A stretch of DNA of 64,000 nt, taken from Sialis fuliginosa. Lineage: Eukaryota > Arthropoda > Insecta > Megaloptera > Sialidae. Made by a program: the position numbers and the translations under genes. Shown here in pieces: positions 25,342 to 38,134 of this stretch. The stretch lies in assembly GCA_961205875.1 (NCBI GenBank), contig OY540813.1, forward strand, positions 17,641,001 to 17,705,000, given 5' to 3'. Numbering within the stretch: position 1 is the stretch's first letter; every line of letters begins with the position of its first letter. The notes beneath the pieces were generated by a model that was not told the DNA's origin, did not search any database, and worked only from the letters and a program-made list of their open reading frames with translations.

Positions 25342-27764
25342 TAATAGTAATTTACCAAACTATGAACATAAAACCAACGGCAAAATACGTAACAAAAGAA
25401 CAACTTCAAAAACGACTTCCCTAACTATAACAATTAAATCGATCCTAACAAATACACATGTAAACGGTGCAGATTACACATTTTTTCTAATCGTATATAA
25501 CACTATTGTTTTCTCATTCTCCGAAACGATTATTACCTTGTTATTCCTGCTTCAATAGCTCTTCTTAGCCTACGTGCGTGTGTGTGTGTGTGTATTTGTA
25601 TACACATCCACCCCAACTCTACACTAAATGGTCTATTTCCTTCACTTCGTTTGTTTTCCACAACTTGAACATTTAATTATAAGGAAAAATCGCCCCATTT
25701 TTGCAAACCTATGTTACATTAGCATTTTTTTTATTATAAACAATTATTTTTAAAATATTAGATATTTTATTTAAGGGTAACATCTAATGTATTATTTAAT
25801 TTTTGACAATTTTTTTATTTACTTAAATGATGTATAAACATTTTAAAAATGATTCAAAAGAAGTTATAAACAAAAAAATGTTTTTTTAATTTTTAGAGCT
25901 CACTTTCCAAAGTATCTCTGAACGAACGAAACAACCTAGATGGTGAAAGTGGTAAAAAAGGAGTGATAATGAGTATATGGTAATGTAAAGGGGCACCGTA
26001 ATTCGGTCTTAAGCCAAAACAGAAACAAAATAAGCAACCGAAAACCACCAAACCAACATAATCACGAAAAAAAGTCGGAACTTACATCGACGTTTGCATG
26101 TAGTAAAACAGTTTTCAAACCTGAAACTCATTTTTATCGAAACCACGTTTTTAAAAACTGCAGAAAACGTATCATGGCAATTTTTTATCCGATCAACTTG
26201 AAATTTTAACTACAACTTCTTAGATAGATTTTACATCAAAGTACACACGATTTTTACGATTGGTTAACAATTATGGTTTTTATAAACAATTTAAGTAGAT
26301 AATACAAAATTTGCAAAAATCAATATTTTTTAAGAATCGTGTGTAATTCGATAACTTAAATAAATAAAAATAAATATTTTTTTTATTCTGGATGTTAATC
26401 CATGGAAGTTCTGTTTTCCACAGTGAAGCACATAACAAAAAATCAGTGTAGGAACGCTAAAGTCGCCATTTTTTTATATTTCATTACAAAAAAAATTGTA
26501 CAATAAACCCTCCAAATTTAATGTGATTACTTTTTTTATTATTCTAAAAAAATTAAATTATTTAAGCTTAAGTTTAATATTTATATAATCCTTTAGCTCT
26601 GTGGAAAATTAATGAAATTTCAATCTGCATTTTTAAAGTGGGGATTTAAATCTTAAAAAATAATTATCTTATTTATGCACGACCATTGTTTGTTCTACAA
26701 AAAAATTTTATGCTCCAATTTGTATGCATTAATTTCTATCCAAGAATTATTTTCCTTCGAATCAAGACAATATCAAATCTGTCTCCGATACTCAAGGAAC
26801 ACTAAGTCCCCTCACCTCCTCCAAACCCGTAAATCCTTTGGGACGCGTTAATTTTTATTGCATTAGTACTATTTTCTTAACTCTCTCTCTCTCTCCCTCA
26901 GATCCAGTCTATCGGGAACTTCGGGACAACAAATAACTCGAATGTTTTCCGAACTTTGCGTCGTTATGTTTATTGCTTCATCAGCATTGCTTGAGATAAA
27001 TCTTAACACTTTTAATTATTTTATTTCCTTTCAGTGTAATAAAGTAAATAATAGTTTGACTTTTCCGTTCGAAAACAAAATCCAAAACATAACTTGATTT
27101 AAAAATCTATTTATATCGATATCAGAGCAGTGCGTAACTAAATTTTGTCCAACATATAATATTTTGTATGCTATTTTTAATAATCATTTCGATTTGTCCA
27201 ACTATTCTTTTTTATTAATTTAACATTAAATAGGTACAGTTTGGGAATATCTACTGCTACTGCGAAAATAAAATCCGAGTTTTTGCTGTCAAAGTTTTTA
27301 ATCTATATAGGTATACGGTATACTTACTATAATAAAATATATTATACCTATCCAGGGGTTATTTTTGTGTAGTCCGTTAAAATAACTGCTGTAACTTTTC
27401 TACAAGAAACAACAAATTATATGGAGAAATATTTTGACAAGAGAATCAGCTAGTTTCAATATACTTTTGAATACGTTCTGTGCATTGTTCGTCTTAATTA
27501 AACAGGTTATAATAAGACAGATAAAATAAATTAATTCAAATTAACGATATTCAACATTGTTAGAAACTAAAATTTCAGATGTAACGACAAAAAAGTAACA
27601 ATCGTATTATAATAATTATAAAATAGATAAGTTTTATTGTTGAGTAGAAACAAAGACAAGCTGCAATTCCATCAAATTGTAACAAACTTTCTTAGATTAT
27701 ATAACATTCATACAAGTTCAGAGATATTCTTGTTAAAATTAATGACTCTAATTGTCAGCCGCGC

Positions 27765-27970
27765 AGTGAACCACAATCAGATAATCTCAGCCGATTGTTA
27801 TAGCACACAAACGTTACCAAGCGAGTTACCGCATTGGCGCGCGGGTTGCTTGATGGCGCCACTGTAGCGTAAAGTGTAAAACAGTTGAATATATATATAG
27901 CGCGACCTCAGCGCCGCCTCTCGCCGACTGTAAAACTTAATAAAGATAATGCTCTTGCCGGAACAATGAG
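27765..27970 (+). promoter_or_regulatory. GC-rich segment with TATA-like box, possible promoter
   Basis: A CpG-rich block (TGGCGCGCGGGTTGCTTGAT) is followed by ATATATATAG (27889-27898) and GCGCGACCTCAGCGCCGCC. The layout resembles a TATA promoter in a region with no recognised gene. No downstream coding frame is convincing, so it may be a transposon end or a noncoding RNA promoter. Confidence 0.25.
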
Positions 27971-28421
27971 CAAATTGCACTAACTAGTTATACTCACGGG
28001 AGGAATGGGGGTAAGCATATAAAGGTACAAATTGGGAAAGAGGGTTTTACACAAGTTTGTCCCTTTAGTTATGTAATTGCTAAACTATGGGAAGATATTA
28101 TATGTGGATGTGGAACTATGTTACCATTCGAATTTCATTAATATGCTTTCAATCGAATGTTTGTTTTCAAAATAGAAAATTACTAATAATAACACCACTT
28201 AGTGGTTAACTAATTTTCAGCATTCCAATCGTCGTGATATTTAATTTAAATTTTTTTTCTTGAACTATTGCTCAATTTCAGCAATAACTCATTGGTAATT
28301 GGTAACAACTACGTCCTGAAGCGACACAAATAAGTATTTTCGTAGTATCCGTTTGTCAAATGCTCAATCTGTTCTTATTATCTTTCTGATTCATTTATAA
28401 GTATCAGTACTGGATTGAAGA

Positions 28422-28431
28422 GGGGGGGGGG
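28422..28431. repeat. G homopolymer, 10 G
   Basis: Ten consecutive G, 40 bp before the inverted-repeat element at 28477. Confidence 0.85.
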
Positions 28432-28476
28432 AAGCTTCCCGTGGTTCCACATTTTTGGGAGGCGGTAGGAAACAAA

Positions 28477-28969
28477 ATGAAAGGACCCCGCACCCAATCA
28501 ATGGTATTTAGTTCCCAGCTAAATTTGCTAAAACTGTAATATGTTATTCATTATGACCTCCTGATCAAAAGTCTCAATGGACACAAGGTCAAAAAAACCA
28601 TAGTTTTAGAGATATCTGAGCTTCAAAAGTTAGATTTTTAGCTTTTTACAGTACATTTTTGCATGTAAATGAACGACGGAATCGGGTATACGATCTTAAT
28701 GTACGTGTAACTGTAAACATGTGGGCGAGGATGTGAAGGCGATGGTATTATTGAATTGACAAGTGTACTGATTTTGAAAAAAAAATAAGATCGTAAACCC
28801 GATTTCAACGTTCATTTGCACGCAAAAATGCATTGTAAAAAGCTACAAATCGAAATTTTGACGCTCAATATTTCAAAAACCATTGATTTTGGACCTTGTA
28901 TCATAATGAATAGCATATTACAATTTCAGAAAATTTGGCCGGGAACTATATTCCATGGGGTCCTTTCAT
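28477..28969. mobile_element. 493-bp inverted-repeat element with 6-bp duplication
   Basis: The ends ATGAAAGGACCCC and GGGGTCCTTTCAT are perfect complements, and the arms run about 200 bp inward (GGTCAAAAA, GCTTTTTACAGTACATTTTT, GAACGACGGAATCGGG and partners). AACAAA occurs directly on both sides (28471-28476 and 28970-28975). There is no coding frame. Confidence 0.85.
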
Positions 28970-30220
28970 AACAAATATTTTTTTCAGTGGTGCAATGGCG
29001 AAGAAAGAAGTATAAAGATCTCTAAACTTTTATTCGATTTAGAGGTTCTCGCAGAGATGGAATCAAATTAAAATGTTGCGAGATGAGACCGAAACGATAA
29101 CTTGTATATTTGGGTTTTAAGGGATTATTAATAATTAATATTTCAATATAATTCAACGTTTCTTGATATCTAAACAATATTTATATTAATATTTTTAAGT
29201 TATTTAAACATACAAAATATAATGGCGGAATGAACTCTCGGGGCCCTAATTTTTTTAATCCGACACTGGCTATTATATTAAACTATTCAAAAAGATACAT
29301 TGTCTAAAAAGAACTCAACACCTTAAACTTGTATCTATTTTATTTTTCGAATTGTTTTAAAATAAAGAAGTGTATTTAAATCCCAACAAATAAAAAGACG
29401 ATTTAAATTTTTATCATCTCTAAAACAAACTTTTCTTAAGGATTAAAGCCAACAGATAATTAAAGAATATCTTAAAAACTGTAATACAGAGTTTTTTGTG
29501 CATCTACGGGCTATTTCACAGTAACAAGAAATATTCAGTGAGAAAGACACATGACTTTATTATTGAAAATAATTTTGTTTGATGTTAGATGGAAAATACT
29601 GAAAAACAGAACAGTTGGTTATTTTATACTTTTGCCAAAGACGTAACCAGGTTGGTACGGAGGATAATTACACCTTTTAGAACAGTAATTCACAATGGGG
29701 TTCAGCCAACCTTTTGAACCATCTGGGCCGCATAGTATAAACTCAATTTACTAAGGGCCACAAGCCAAAATATAAAACTGACCTTTTTTTTTGGTCGTGT
29801 CAATTTCAATTCTTAATGAATAATTAAAATTGAAGACCTTTTTTTGTGTTAATTTCAATGTAGGTTTATTATTATAAAATTATTATTATTATTATTATTG
29901 TTTTAAATTATCCTCACGGATCGCGAGTTACACAAACTTGTATTAAACTAAAAAAGTTGTTTTCTCCAAGAATTTGCCGCCCCTGGAAAGTATTTTATGT
30001 ACGTTAAACTATGCTATATATATTGATTTTTACAAAGATAAAAGCATAAAATGCTTTTTCAATTTTTTCGATTATGTTAATTGAATTTAAATCTTTAGTA
30101 AAGTATAACACCACCTATTATAGTATTTTTTCCAATTTCGGTACGGAACATTAAAAACACTGCAAAATTCAATATATAAACAAATAATTTATTTTTGTCT
30201 TCAATATGAGAGCAATCATA

Positions 30221-30340
30221 CAGAGGCGCGTAGCTAGAGGTCGGTTTTCACGCCTTCTAAAGTTATTTTACCCCATTTTGCCGCCCCCTAGACCTTGCGC
30301 CAATGAAGGCCGGTTTCGCCAACCTGTAGCTACGGCACTG
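30221..30340. mobile_element. short MITE with GCGTAGCTA / TAGCTACGGC ends
   Basis: It starts CAGAGGCGCGTAGCTA and ends TGTAGCTACGGCACTG, an inverted repeat of hAT style. The 8-bp flanks agree only in part. Confidence 0.55.
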
Positions 30341-30860
30341 CGTTTATATAATTATTAAGTAACTAGTAATATTATTTAAAAATAAATATGCCCATGTGAA
30401 ACATCTCGCATACTGTAGTATGAAAGTTTCTAAACAGTAGTAACGCGTAATTAACGTAAATGTATAATTTATGCAAGGAGAATTGCCGTAGTAGAGTTTG
30501 CAACGAGTGGCGTTACATAGGATTGAGAAATCCGAGTGAGAATTATATGTATATCGTACAGTACAGTAGGTATTATACACGCTATAAAGAGCTTAATTTA
30601 TTCAAAAAGCAGACTGCATTGATTCATGCAAAATTGTGAAGAGTGTTTAAATTTCTACGATGTACAAAACAATAGATTTATCAGTTTAAACCGAAAGAGA
30701 GCTACTTCAATTAATACACTTTTGCTTTAAATTTTCAAATCCGTGACATATATTATTTGAATATATTCTGTACCCCCTGGAGTTGAATAAATGACTTAAA
30801 AAAATTATTAACTGTAAAAAACTAAAAAGTTTATTGGTGTAATTATAACTAGAAGCTTTG

Positions 30861-30877
30861 CCCCCCCCCCCCCCCCC
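30861..30877. repeat. C homopolymer, 17 C
   Basis: Seventeen consecutive C in AT-rich noncoding DNA. Confidence 0.85.
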
Positions 30878-31042
30878 ACCACCATTCTCTATTGGATAAT
30901 TTTCTACGGTCGCCTCTGTATACTACTGTCTATTTATAAGAGACAAAAAAAATTTTTTTCCTTCACTTGTGAAACTTTTTAATGCAAAATTACTCGGAAT
31001 TGAAGCCAATTTTATTTTATTTTTATAAACTGGCTTACCATA

Positions 31043-31278
31043 TGTCCAGTATTATAAAGAAATTTGCTCGGGAGCTAACACTATCTGACAGTAAAAATGG
31101 ATGAAATGGTTTATATGAATACACTTGACACATGCGCGTTAAGTAGAAATAAGCGATTTAAAATAAGTGGCGACAAATGTACTTCAAAAAATGCATAGTA
31201 TTCACATTATTCATTTATTACCACTGCTCTAAAATCCCAAGCAAATTCATAATGATTTGATCTTGATAATACCGGGTA
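31043..31278. mobile_element. MITE family 1, internally deleted copy
   Basis: It starts TGTCCAGTATTATAAAGAAA and ends GATAATACCGGGTA. The left arm and centre match family 1 (GGGAGCTAACACTATCTGAC), but most of the right arm is deleted. Confidence 0.7.
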
Positions 31279-32426
31279 TTAAAGCAACAATTTTTATCAC
31301 ATTTTTAATCTATCGAAAACATTGATTTTCTCATGTAAAAAAAATGAAAAATTGCACATTAATTTTCATGGTATCGATCCCAGTACAAGAGAAACCCGAG
31401 ATATAGTTGAAGCCGACTTTCATTTTCACGAGACCGAGATGAAACTAGTTATATTTGACTTATCAAAAACTAGTCTCGAGTGAAGCCCTAATAAAAAAAT
31501 TATTTTCATTTTGGATGTTTCATAATGAATTTATTTATAATAGGTATAATGTATTATTGAAATTTATAATTATTTGTTAAATTAATATGTAATTACAATA
31601 ATCCCCAATTGTATTTTTGCTAATTTATGATTACATTTCAAAATATTGTTGACAAATAAACCGGATTAAAATATTATTTTATAATAATTTTTAATACATA
31701 AATAATAAATAAATATACGCTATACCTACTTATATTGAATTCATATTAATATTGTACTATGTATATAAGATAACTAATTATTCTATTCTTTTGCAGGCAA
31801 TCTTGTCTTTAACTGATTTTGAACAGATATTATAGGTACATATTGAAAAATACATTTTTAATATATGTACTTTCATATTTCCTAAATCATAGTCATATCA
31901 AAAATATTGATACTTTCAAATAAAAGAATTCACAAAAGACAAAAGGTCTTTTTACGACATAACTACATCAAGACTGTCAAAGAAACTTCAAGTATTCTAA
32001 TATGAGAAATATTATATTCTACAACAATATACATACATAACAGCCGGTCTGTAAGGGACGAATTTTTATTAGTAACATTTTTAAAGAAAGTTATCTTGGC
32101 TACTCTCCTTACCTGTTCACGTTATTGCCTTTCCACCGGACACTTCAATATTTTAATATATAGAAGAACTGCTGCGCTCCTGTTGCTATGGAATCGCTCT
32201 CTGTCCGACGGACTGGACATATCAAAAACGTCCGTTTAAATTAAATACTTCACATATCGCAAACTCATAATAAAAATATTTCACTGTACCTTTACACACA
32301 TTTGCATATACAGGGCTAGTAAAAAGTAACAACCGAGCGTTTTATTTGCGTATTCTATATCACCAAAAAAATCTGTTTAAGAAAAACACTTCTAAACAGT
32401 CGTAGGTTTTTTCCTTATTAACTAAT

Positions 32427-32951
32427 AGTCATCAGTACGTCAACCTTTTTGTTAATTTATTACCATACTTCTAAAACTTCGTGAGTGGCTTCTTTTTGAC
32501 AAATCTTCAAACTTTTTTATTTGCGAAAATTCTTAAAAATTGAGCATTCATGCAGCCGCGGAATCTTCCGGGCGGCGAACTGGAAAAACGGCCCAAATGA
32601 CCGATGGATTGTAACTAAAATAAAATGGTAAGAAAATCGAAAAAATAGTGGGGCGATCATCTAGTCTGCCACCTCCAATATGTCAAAATAACGAGGTTAT
32701 TATAATTTATTATCAGCTACCTGAAATTTGTAGGATTATTAAATAATTATTTTTACAATCCATTGGTCATTTTGTCCGTAAAATATCTTGGGCCGTTTTT
32801 CCAGTTTGCCGTCCGAAAGATTCCGTGGTTGCACGCTCGAAAATGACCCATTTTTAAGAATTATCGCAAATAAAAAATTTGGAAGACTCGTCAAAACGAA
32901 GTTTCAGAAGTATGGTAATAAATTAACAAAAGGGTCGACGTACTGAGGACT
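32427..32951. mobile_element. 525-bp inverted-repeat element
   Basis: The left end AGTCATCAGTACGTCAACC is mirrored by GGTCGACGTACTGAGGACT at the right. Arms of about 180 bp pair, including GGAATCTTCCGGGCGGCGAA and TTTGCCGTCCGAAAGATTCC. The centre near 32650-32710 is unpaired. Confidence 0.85.
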
Positions 32952-33701
32952 ATACATTGTACTTATATTCATTAAAAAACTTTTTCCTGGATATAAAAAT
33001 GACATTCGTGTATTTGAAATAAAAAAACCTAAAATAATTCTCAATAAAATAAATTTAAACTATACTTAATTAAATAGGCACTGGATTGAAATTTTAATAC
33101 CAATGAACTGCATACTGCATAGGTACATGTTTCAGTTGCATAAAGCTGATGTTATACTATATGCACCTGAAACGAGTAAAAATGGGAAATTTTGATACTA
33201 TGTACAATACATTGTACATAATGTAATTTTTTTATTTAAATTAAAATTGTAAATATGTATCATTGGTTTGGATGTCTTATCCCACCCACCCTATTCACCC
33301 AACCTTTCCTCTTCGATTATAATTATCATTTATTTTGCTTCTTAATGAATTATCTTAAAGACGAAAATTAGAATTCTTTAAAATTTCAAATAACACAAAA
33401 ATAACATTGAAGTGCTTAAAAAGTAAAAAAAAAAAAAAAAAAACGGAAATTTTGGGTGATTTTTACCTAAAATATACCTAAGATGATAGAAGGTGGCTGT
33501 TCTTACTCAACTTTAAAATACCTATGAACTTTTCGAACAACCCATAGAAAATCGTTGTTGAAAGAAAAGTTATTTAGATAGGTATATATTACTGTTTTTA
33601 TTTAATTTAAAAATGAAAAATAAATTTTTATAGATCTTGAAAACAAGTGAATCTACTAAGTACTGTTAATTAAATAATTTAATTTAAGTAAATAGTTAAA
33701 T

Positions 33702-33800
33702 CAGCAACACGGTGTGTTTTTTTACAAAATGGCAACAAACCCTATACATTTTTAAATATACAAATTGTTTGATCTTTTTTGGTGTATATACGGCAAAACA
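33702..33800. mobile_element. MITE family 3, decayed fragment
   Basis: CAGCAACACGGTGTGTTTTT, then AATGGCAACAAACC and TTTTTAAATATACAA, follows the interior of family 3. The termini are lost. Confidence 0.45.
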
Positions 33801-33914
33801 AATGAAAATTTAATGTGATTTCTTTCGTATACTACATGAAATTATAGAAGTATCGCCAAATATATAGGTTAACCAAAAATGACATTTTAAAAAAATCATT
33901 TTTTTCGAACTGTC

Positions 33915-34111
33915 CGCATACTACTATTTTAATTGCAAAAGTAACTCTGTCTGTCTATCTGTTACCTTTACAAGACTAAACCGCTTAACCGATCTTGATG
34001 AAATTTGGCAGGGAGATAGCTTACATCCTGAAGAAGGACATATGGTACTTTTTATTGATTAGAGAAAAAATACAAATTCCACGAGGACAAAGTCGCGGGT
34101 AACAGCTACTT
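33915..34111 (+). mobile_element. short Helitron-like 3' fragment
   Basis: CTGTCTGTCTATCTGTTACC, CCGCTTAACCGATCTTGATG, GGACATATGGTACTTTTTAT and the end CGCGGGTAACAGCTACT follow the common insect Helitron 3' pattern. The terminal CTAGT has mutated to CTACT and the hairpin is imperfect. Confidence 0.6.
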
Positions 34112-35478
34112 ATTATATGTATAGTTGTGATACCGAGAACGTACGATATCAAAAACGACTGAAAGATATGTGAAAATATATGTATATATATAGGTAGAAT
34201 TATATATATTATATATGTTTTTATATTGGAAGATTAATGATAAATACTCTGACAAAAAAAAAACATATAGGCTGTCCCATATACAACTAGAAACGGTCGA
34301 CTGTTATGTTACATTTTACATTTTTTGTGGATTGACTCGCATATCGTTGTAAAAATAAATAAGATCATTGAGTAAATTAATTCAATGGTAAAATGCACAT
34401 TCTATATTTTCACGTTCTTACGAATCGAAGAAAATAGAACGGGGGGCGGCAAATCGTCTTTGTCCAGGAATATGCAGTTTTCAAATACTGTACTAAATAC
34501 CAGGGCCGGCATCAGTCTTGTCTTCGATATGTTTACTAGACACTCGAAAAATTTACGTGTGTCGAATTACCCACCAGAAATTTTCGCCTTATCTAAGAAT
34601 TAATTAATGTACTTCGAAATAATTGACTCAGATTTTATGAATAAAAAGCTAATTTGAATTTTCATTTCTATAACTGCATTCACTTTTTTACTCGACACTC
34701 GAAGTTTATCTGTTCTGCCGACCCTGCTGAATACGCCACAGTTAAATATAAGAAGTTACATAGAAGTAAAAAATTGTTCCAATATGATATTTTATGGATG
34801 TCCTTCTTTTATGATGTAAGCAACCACCATTTTTGAAATTCAATCCTTATGGGAGAAAGAAGTAAAAGGTGTTAATTTTTTTTTTGATACAATTATCTGC
34901 ATATAAGTGTTTATTATAAAGGAGAATTTCAGTTAGATTTGTAAATTATATTAATGGTCATAAAAATTAACAAAACGCGGATGTAGCCTGTAGCCGCGGG
35001 ACCCTGCTAATACGTCTCCAGTATATAAAATAATTTAGTCCGCTACTGATTACAATGGTAAATTAATTTATTTTATTCACATTGCAAGATATGTGCTGCC
35101 ACCTCTACAACATACCAAAAAAATGCATTTGAAGACACACGTGAACTAATGGTTCTTATCTTTACTAAAATTATACTTGAATAGAAAATAATATTATGTA
35201 TTTGAAATTATGTAGATAAAAATAAAAATGTAAAGCTATAATTAATACTTTATGCACTTAATTAATTTATTAAATCATAAATCCAACAACAAAAAGAATT
35301 CAAGAACTGTCAAAAATGACCATAGATTATGAATACATGACAAAACGCAAATAACATTGCACGATATGTTCTTATTTACAAGTAAATTTTGTCTCCAACA
35401 TTCACAAAGCAAATACATAATATGTAATTAATATTATAATTAATTTATTAGACTATAATATTATTTTAAACACCAATA

Positions 35479-38031
35479 ATGTCTTGTGCTGCAATTGAAT
35501 GTAATGATAAACATAAAAAAGATAATAATATAAAACTTTACAGGTATAAAAAACAGAAATTTATTACGTTCTTTTAATTATTAATATTTATATTTATTTA
35601 TTTAAATAATGAACGTTACTAACAGATTTCCTTTGGATCCAAAAAGAAAAAAAATATGGATGTTAGCTACAAAACGGACTGATTTATTCGCTGAAAATTT
35701 TCAATATCTTTGCTCAAAACACTTTACCGAAGATTGCTTTGAATTAAATTTCACTGGTTCTAAAATAAACTTAAAACTTGATGCTATACCAACTATTTTT
35801 GAATATCCAGAAGAAAAAATAATTATGGAGCAAGGAGAAAGCGATACTAACGAGTAATATATATTTAATAAATATAATTTAAATCGCACAAAAAAAATTA
35901 ATGCAATTTACTTTCAGATCTAAAGATAATGCGATCAGTACTGAAAGTGTAGGTAAGTTAACAGTATTAACAGAATAATATGCAGATGCAATGATTTCAG
36001 TAATGCAAAAGTATTCATCCATATATATATCCATAAATCTATATTAATTATATTTTACAAATTTTAGATTCTTCAACAGAAAATGGAAATTTTAGAAGAG
36101 CGACACCTTTAATACTTAGGTATTTACTCAGTATGAAAAATGATAGATAAAATAAAATTAATGTAAATTAAACTGTTTTCAGGAGAAAAAGAAAACTTAA
36201 TAGGCGATATATTGGAGACATAGCAATTGAAGATGTGCCTGAAGAATTTAAAAACAAATTTATGTTAACACAAGCACACATAAGTACACAACAAACTAAA
36301 ATTAAAAATCTTCAAAAACAGAATTTACGTTTAAAAGAAAAAAATTCAAATCTATATAATGTTGTAATTAAATTGAGTGATAATGCTAAATCTACTGATT
36401 CTGATGCTGTATGTAATTTTAATTACAACCAGTTTTTTTTTCTAATAAATGTACTGTAGTTTTTCATATTTACAAATATATTAACCCCGTAAAACTTTGA
36501 AAATAATGATAATAAAAACTTAGTAAAATTACATTTTTATATTAAAAAGCACTGGTTAATTAAAACTAAATTAAATATCATTTCAAAAGTTTTTATTTTT
36601 TAGATAACATCTGTCATACAACAAAATAAAAGCAAGCGAAAATTTTACAAATATTCACATGCCAATATTTATGATGCGATAAATGCTGTTAAAAATGATG
36701 AAATGTCAATACTTGAAGCTGTGCGGACTTATAAAGTCCCTAAAACAACTTTATTAAGAAAACTATCAGACAAATCTCAGCACCAAATACGTAAAACAGG
36801 TCCAACCCCTGAATTGGGATATGATCTAGAAAACAAATTAAAGAATTGGATACTTGAATGTACGGAATCTGGTTTTATATTTAAGAAAATCTATTTATTA
36901 GATTCAGTACAGCAGCTTGTGAGAAAATATAATCTTGAAACAAAATTTATCGATGGGCGACCAGGGCGTAAATGGTTAAACAGTTTTCAAAAACGTTATA
37001 AAGATGTTGAAAAAGTACTAACTAAAAATACAAATATAATTCAGGAACAAATTACAGAAAATAAAATCAATGAATGGTACAAAAATATGTCTGATTTATT
37101 ACAAGATGATGTTTCTATTTTAAATAATAATGAAAGACTATTTAATTGTGACGAGTTAGTCTTCTCAATTACATCAAAAGAAAGTTTAGTCATGACAAAA
37201 ACACAGTTACATTTTCATAATATACAAAACAACCCAAGTAAAACAAACCTAACAACTACATTATTCACTGTAAATGCAAATGGATTAATTGCACCACCTT
37301 TAACCGTTAGTACTTTCAAAGAAAGATCTTCTGAATTTTTCCACGATACACCCCCAGGTTGGGGCATTGAAAATTCAAAAAAAGGTCTCTTAACGGGGCA
37401 ATTATTTTTTGATTACATCAGTAATGTTTTTAATTTATGGTTGGATGAATTAAAAATTAAACGTCCTATTATTTTATTTTTACATAGAGAAAGATCGCAT
37501 TTAACTATAGAGTTGACTGAATTTTGTAAAAAGAATCAAATTATAATTATTGCATTAAATCCTTATGTAAATGATTATTCAAGTCCCTTAGAAGTTGCGT
37601 TATTTCACAAGTTGACATTTAATTGGAATACACGTTTAGACAAATGGAAAAATGATAATGGTATTTTAAATTTTACAGAAAGTAATTTAATTCATTTTCT
37701 TAACAAAGCAATACGCAATTCTTCCTTATCCAATCGTATTAAAGAAGCATTTCGAAAATTTCTACTACTACCATTTAATTATACAAACAATGATTATTAT
37801 AATCTAAAAAAATCAAACTTTGAAAATAAAATGGAAATAATTGACCCAAAACACTTGTCACATTTAGAATACTTAGAAAGAAAAATTAACCCAACATTAT
37901 TGGCAAGCTTTAAAAATATGAGACATAATTTAATTAATAATATTGCTTGCACAGAAGTAGCACATATTGCTCTGTATTTTATTTGGGAACAATTTGTGGA
38001 AGATGATGAAAAAGAAACAGCGGCAAAATAA
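35479..38031 (+). CDS. THAP zinc finger-pipsqueak HTH-pogo/Tigger DDE fusion protein, probably domesticated
   Basis: Six exons join in frame: 35479-35543, 35626-35853, 35918-35952, 36068-36119, 36183-36408 and 36604-38031, giving 677 residues. All introns are short (63-195 nt) with GT-AG ends. Residues 1-80 form a THAP finger: C3-x4-C8, W33, C51-x2-H54 and the closing AIPTIF at 75-80. A basic stretch (RKRKLNRR, 128-135) and a coiled coil (about 157-192) follow. Residues 219-257 resemble a pipsqueak helix-turn-helix, 268-334 a CENP-B/Tc5-type helix-turn-helix, and about 378-545 a DDE_1 domain. The first catalytic aspartate is kept (NCDE, D385). The usual DGHxSH is replaced by HRERSH (H496 for D) and the usual PLD by PLE (E532 for D). 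The frame is open throughout while catalysis looks lost, which suggests use as a DNA-binding host protein. A poly(A) signal follows at 38092. THAP fused to a pogo-type DDE differs from P elements, whose DDE is of another type. Confidence 0.85.
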
Positions 38032-38091
38032 GTTACTTGGAAACCCCTATGTGCAAACTGATTTCAAACACATATCCATAAAAAATATTCA

Positions 38092-38097
38092 ATAAAA
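38092..38097 (+). terminator. poly(A) signal of the THAP-DDE gene
   Basis: AATAAA lies 61 nt after the stop codon of the THAP-DDE gene, a usual distance for a cleavage signal. A perfect palindrome begins about 40 nt further on. Confidence 0.6.
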
Positions 38098-38134
38098 AAA
38101 TGTCTTTTCCATTTTAATTAATGATATTTAATAT

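Larger units (their letters stand above)
25342..28476. other. intergenic, noncoding
   Basis: No supported gene. It contains microsatellites near 25580 and 26880, unclassified AT-rich repeat sequence at 25900-26800, and the GC-rich block at 27765-27970. Confidence 0.55.
28970..32426. other. intergenic, noncoding
   Basis: No supported gene. A fragment at 29697-29770 (GGCCGCATAGTATAAACTC) resembles the ends of hAT elements. It also holds short MITEs at 30221-30340 and 31043-31278, an (ATT)n tract near 29880 and a C run at 30861. Confidence 0.5.
32952..35478. other. upstream of the THAP-DDE gene, noncoding
   Basis: It contains a decayed MITE, a Helitron-like fragment and two CACTCGAA-bearing segments at 34540 and 34695. 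The promoter of the THAP-DDE gene should lie in the last few hundred bases, but no core element is distinct in this AT-rich sequence. Confidence 0.5.
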
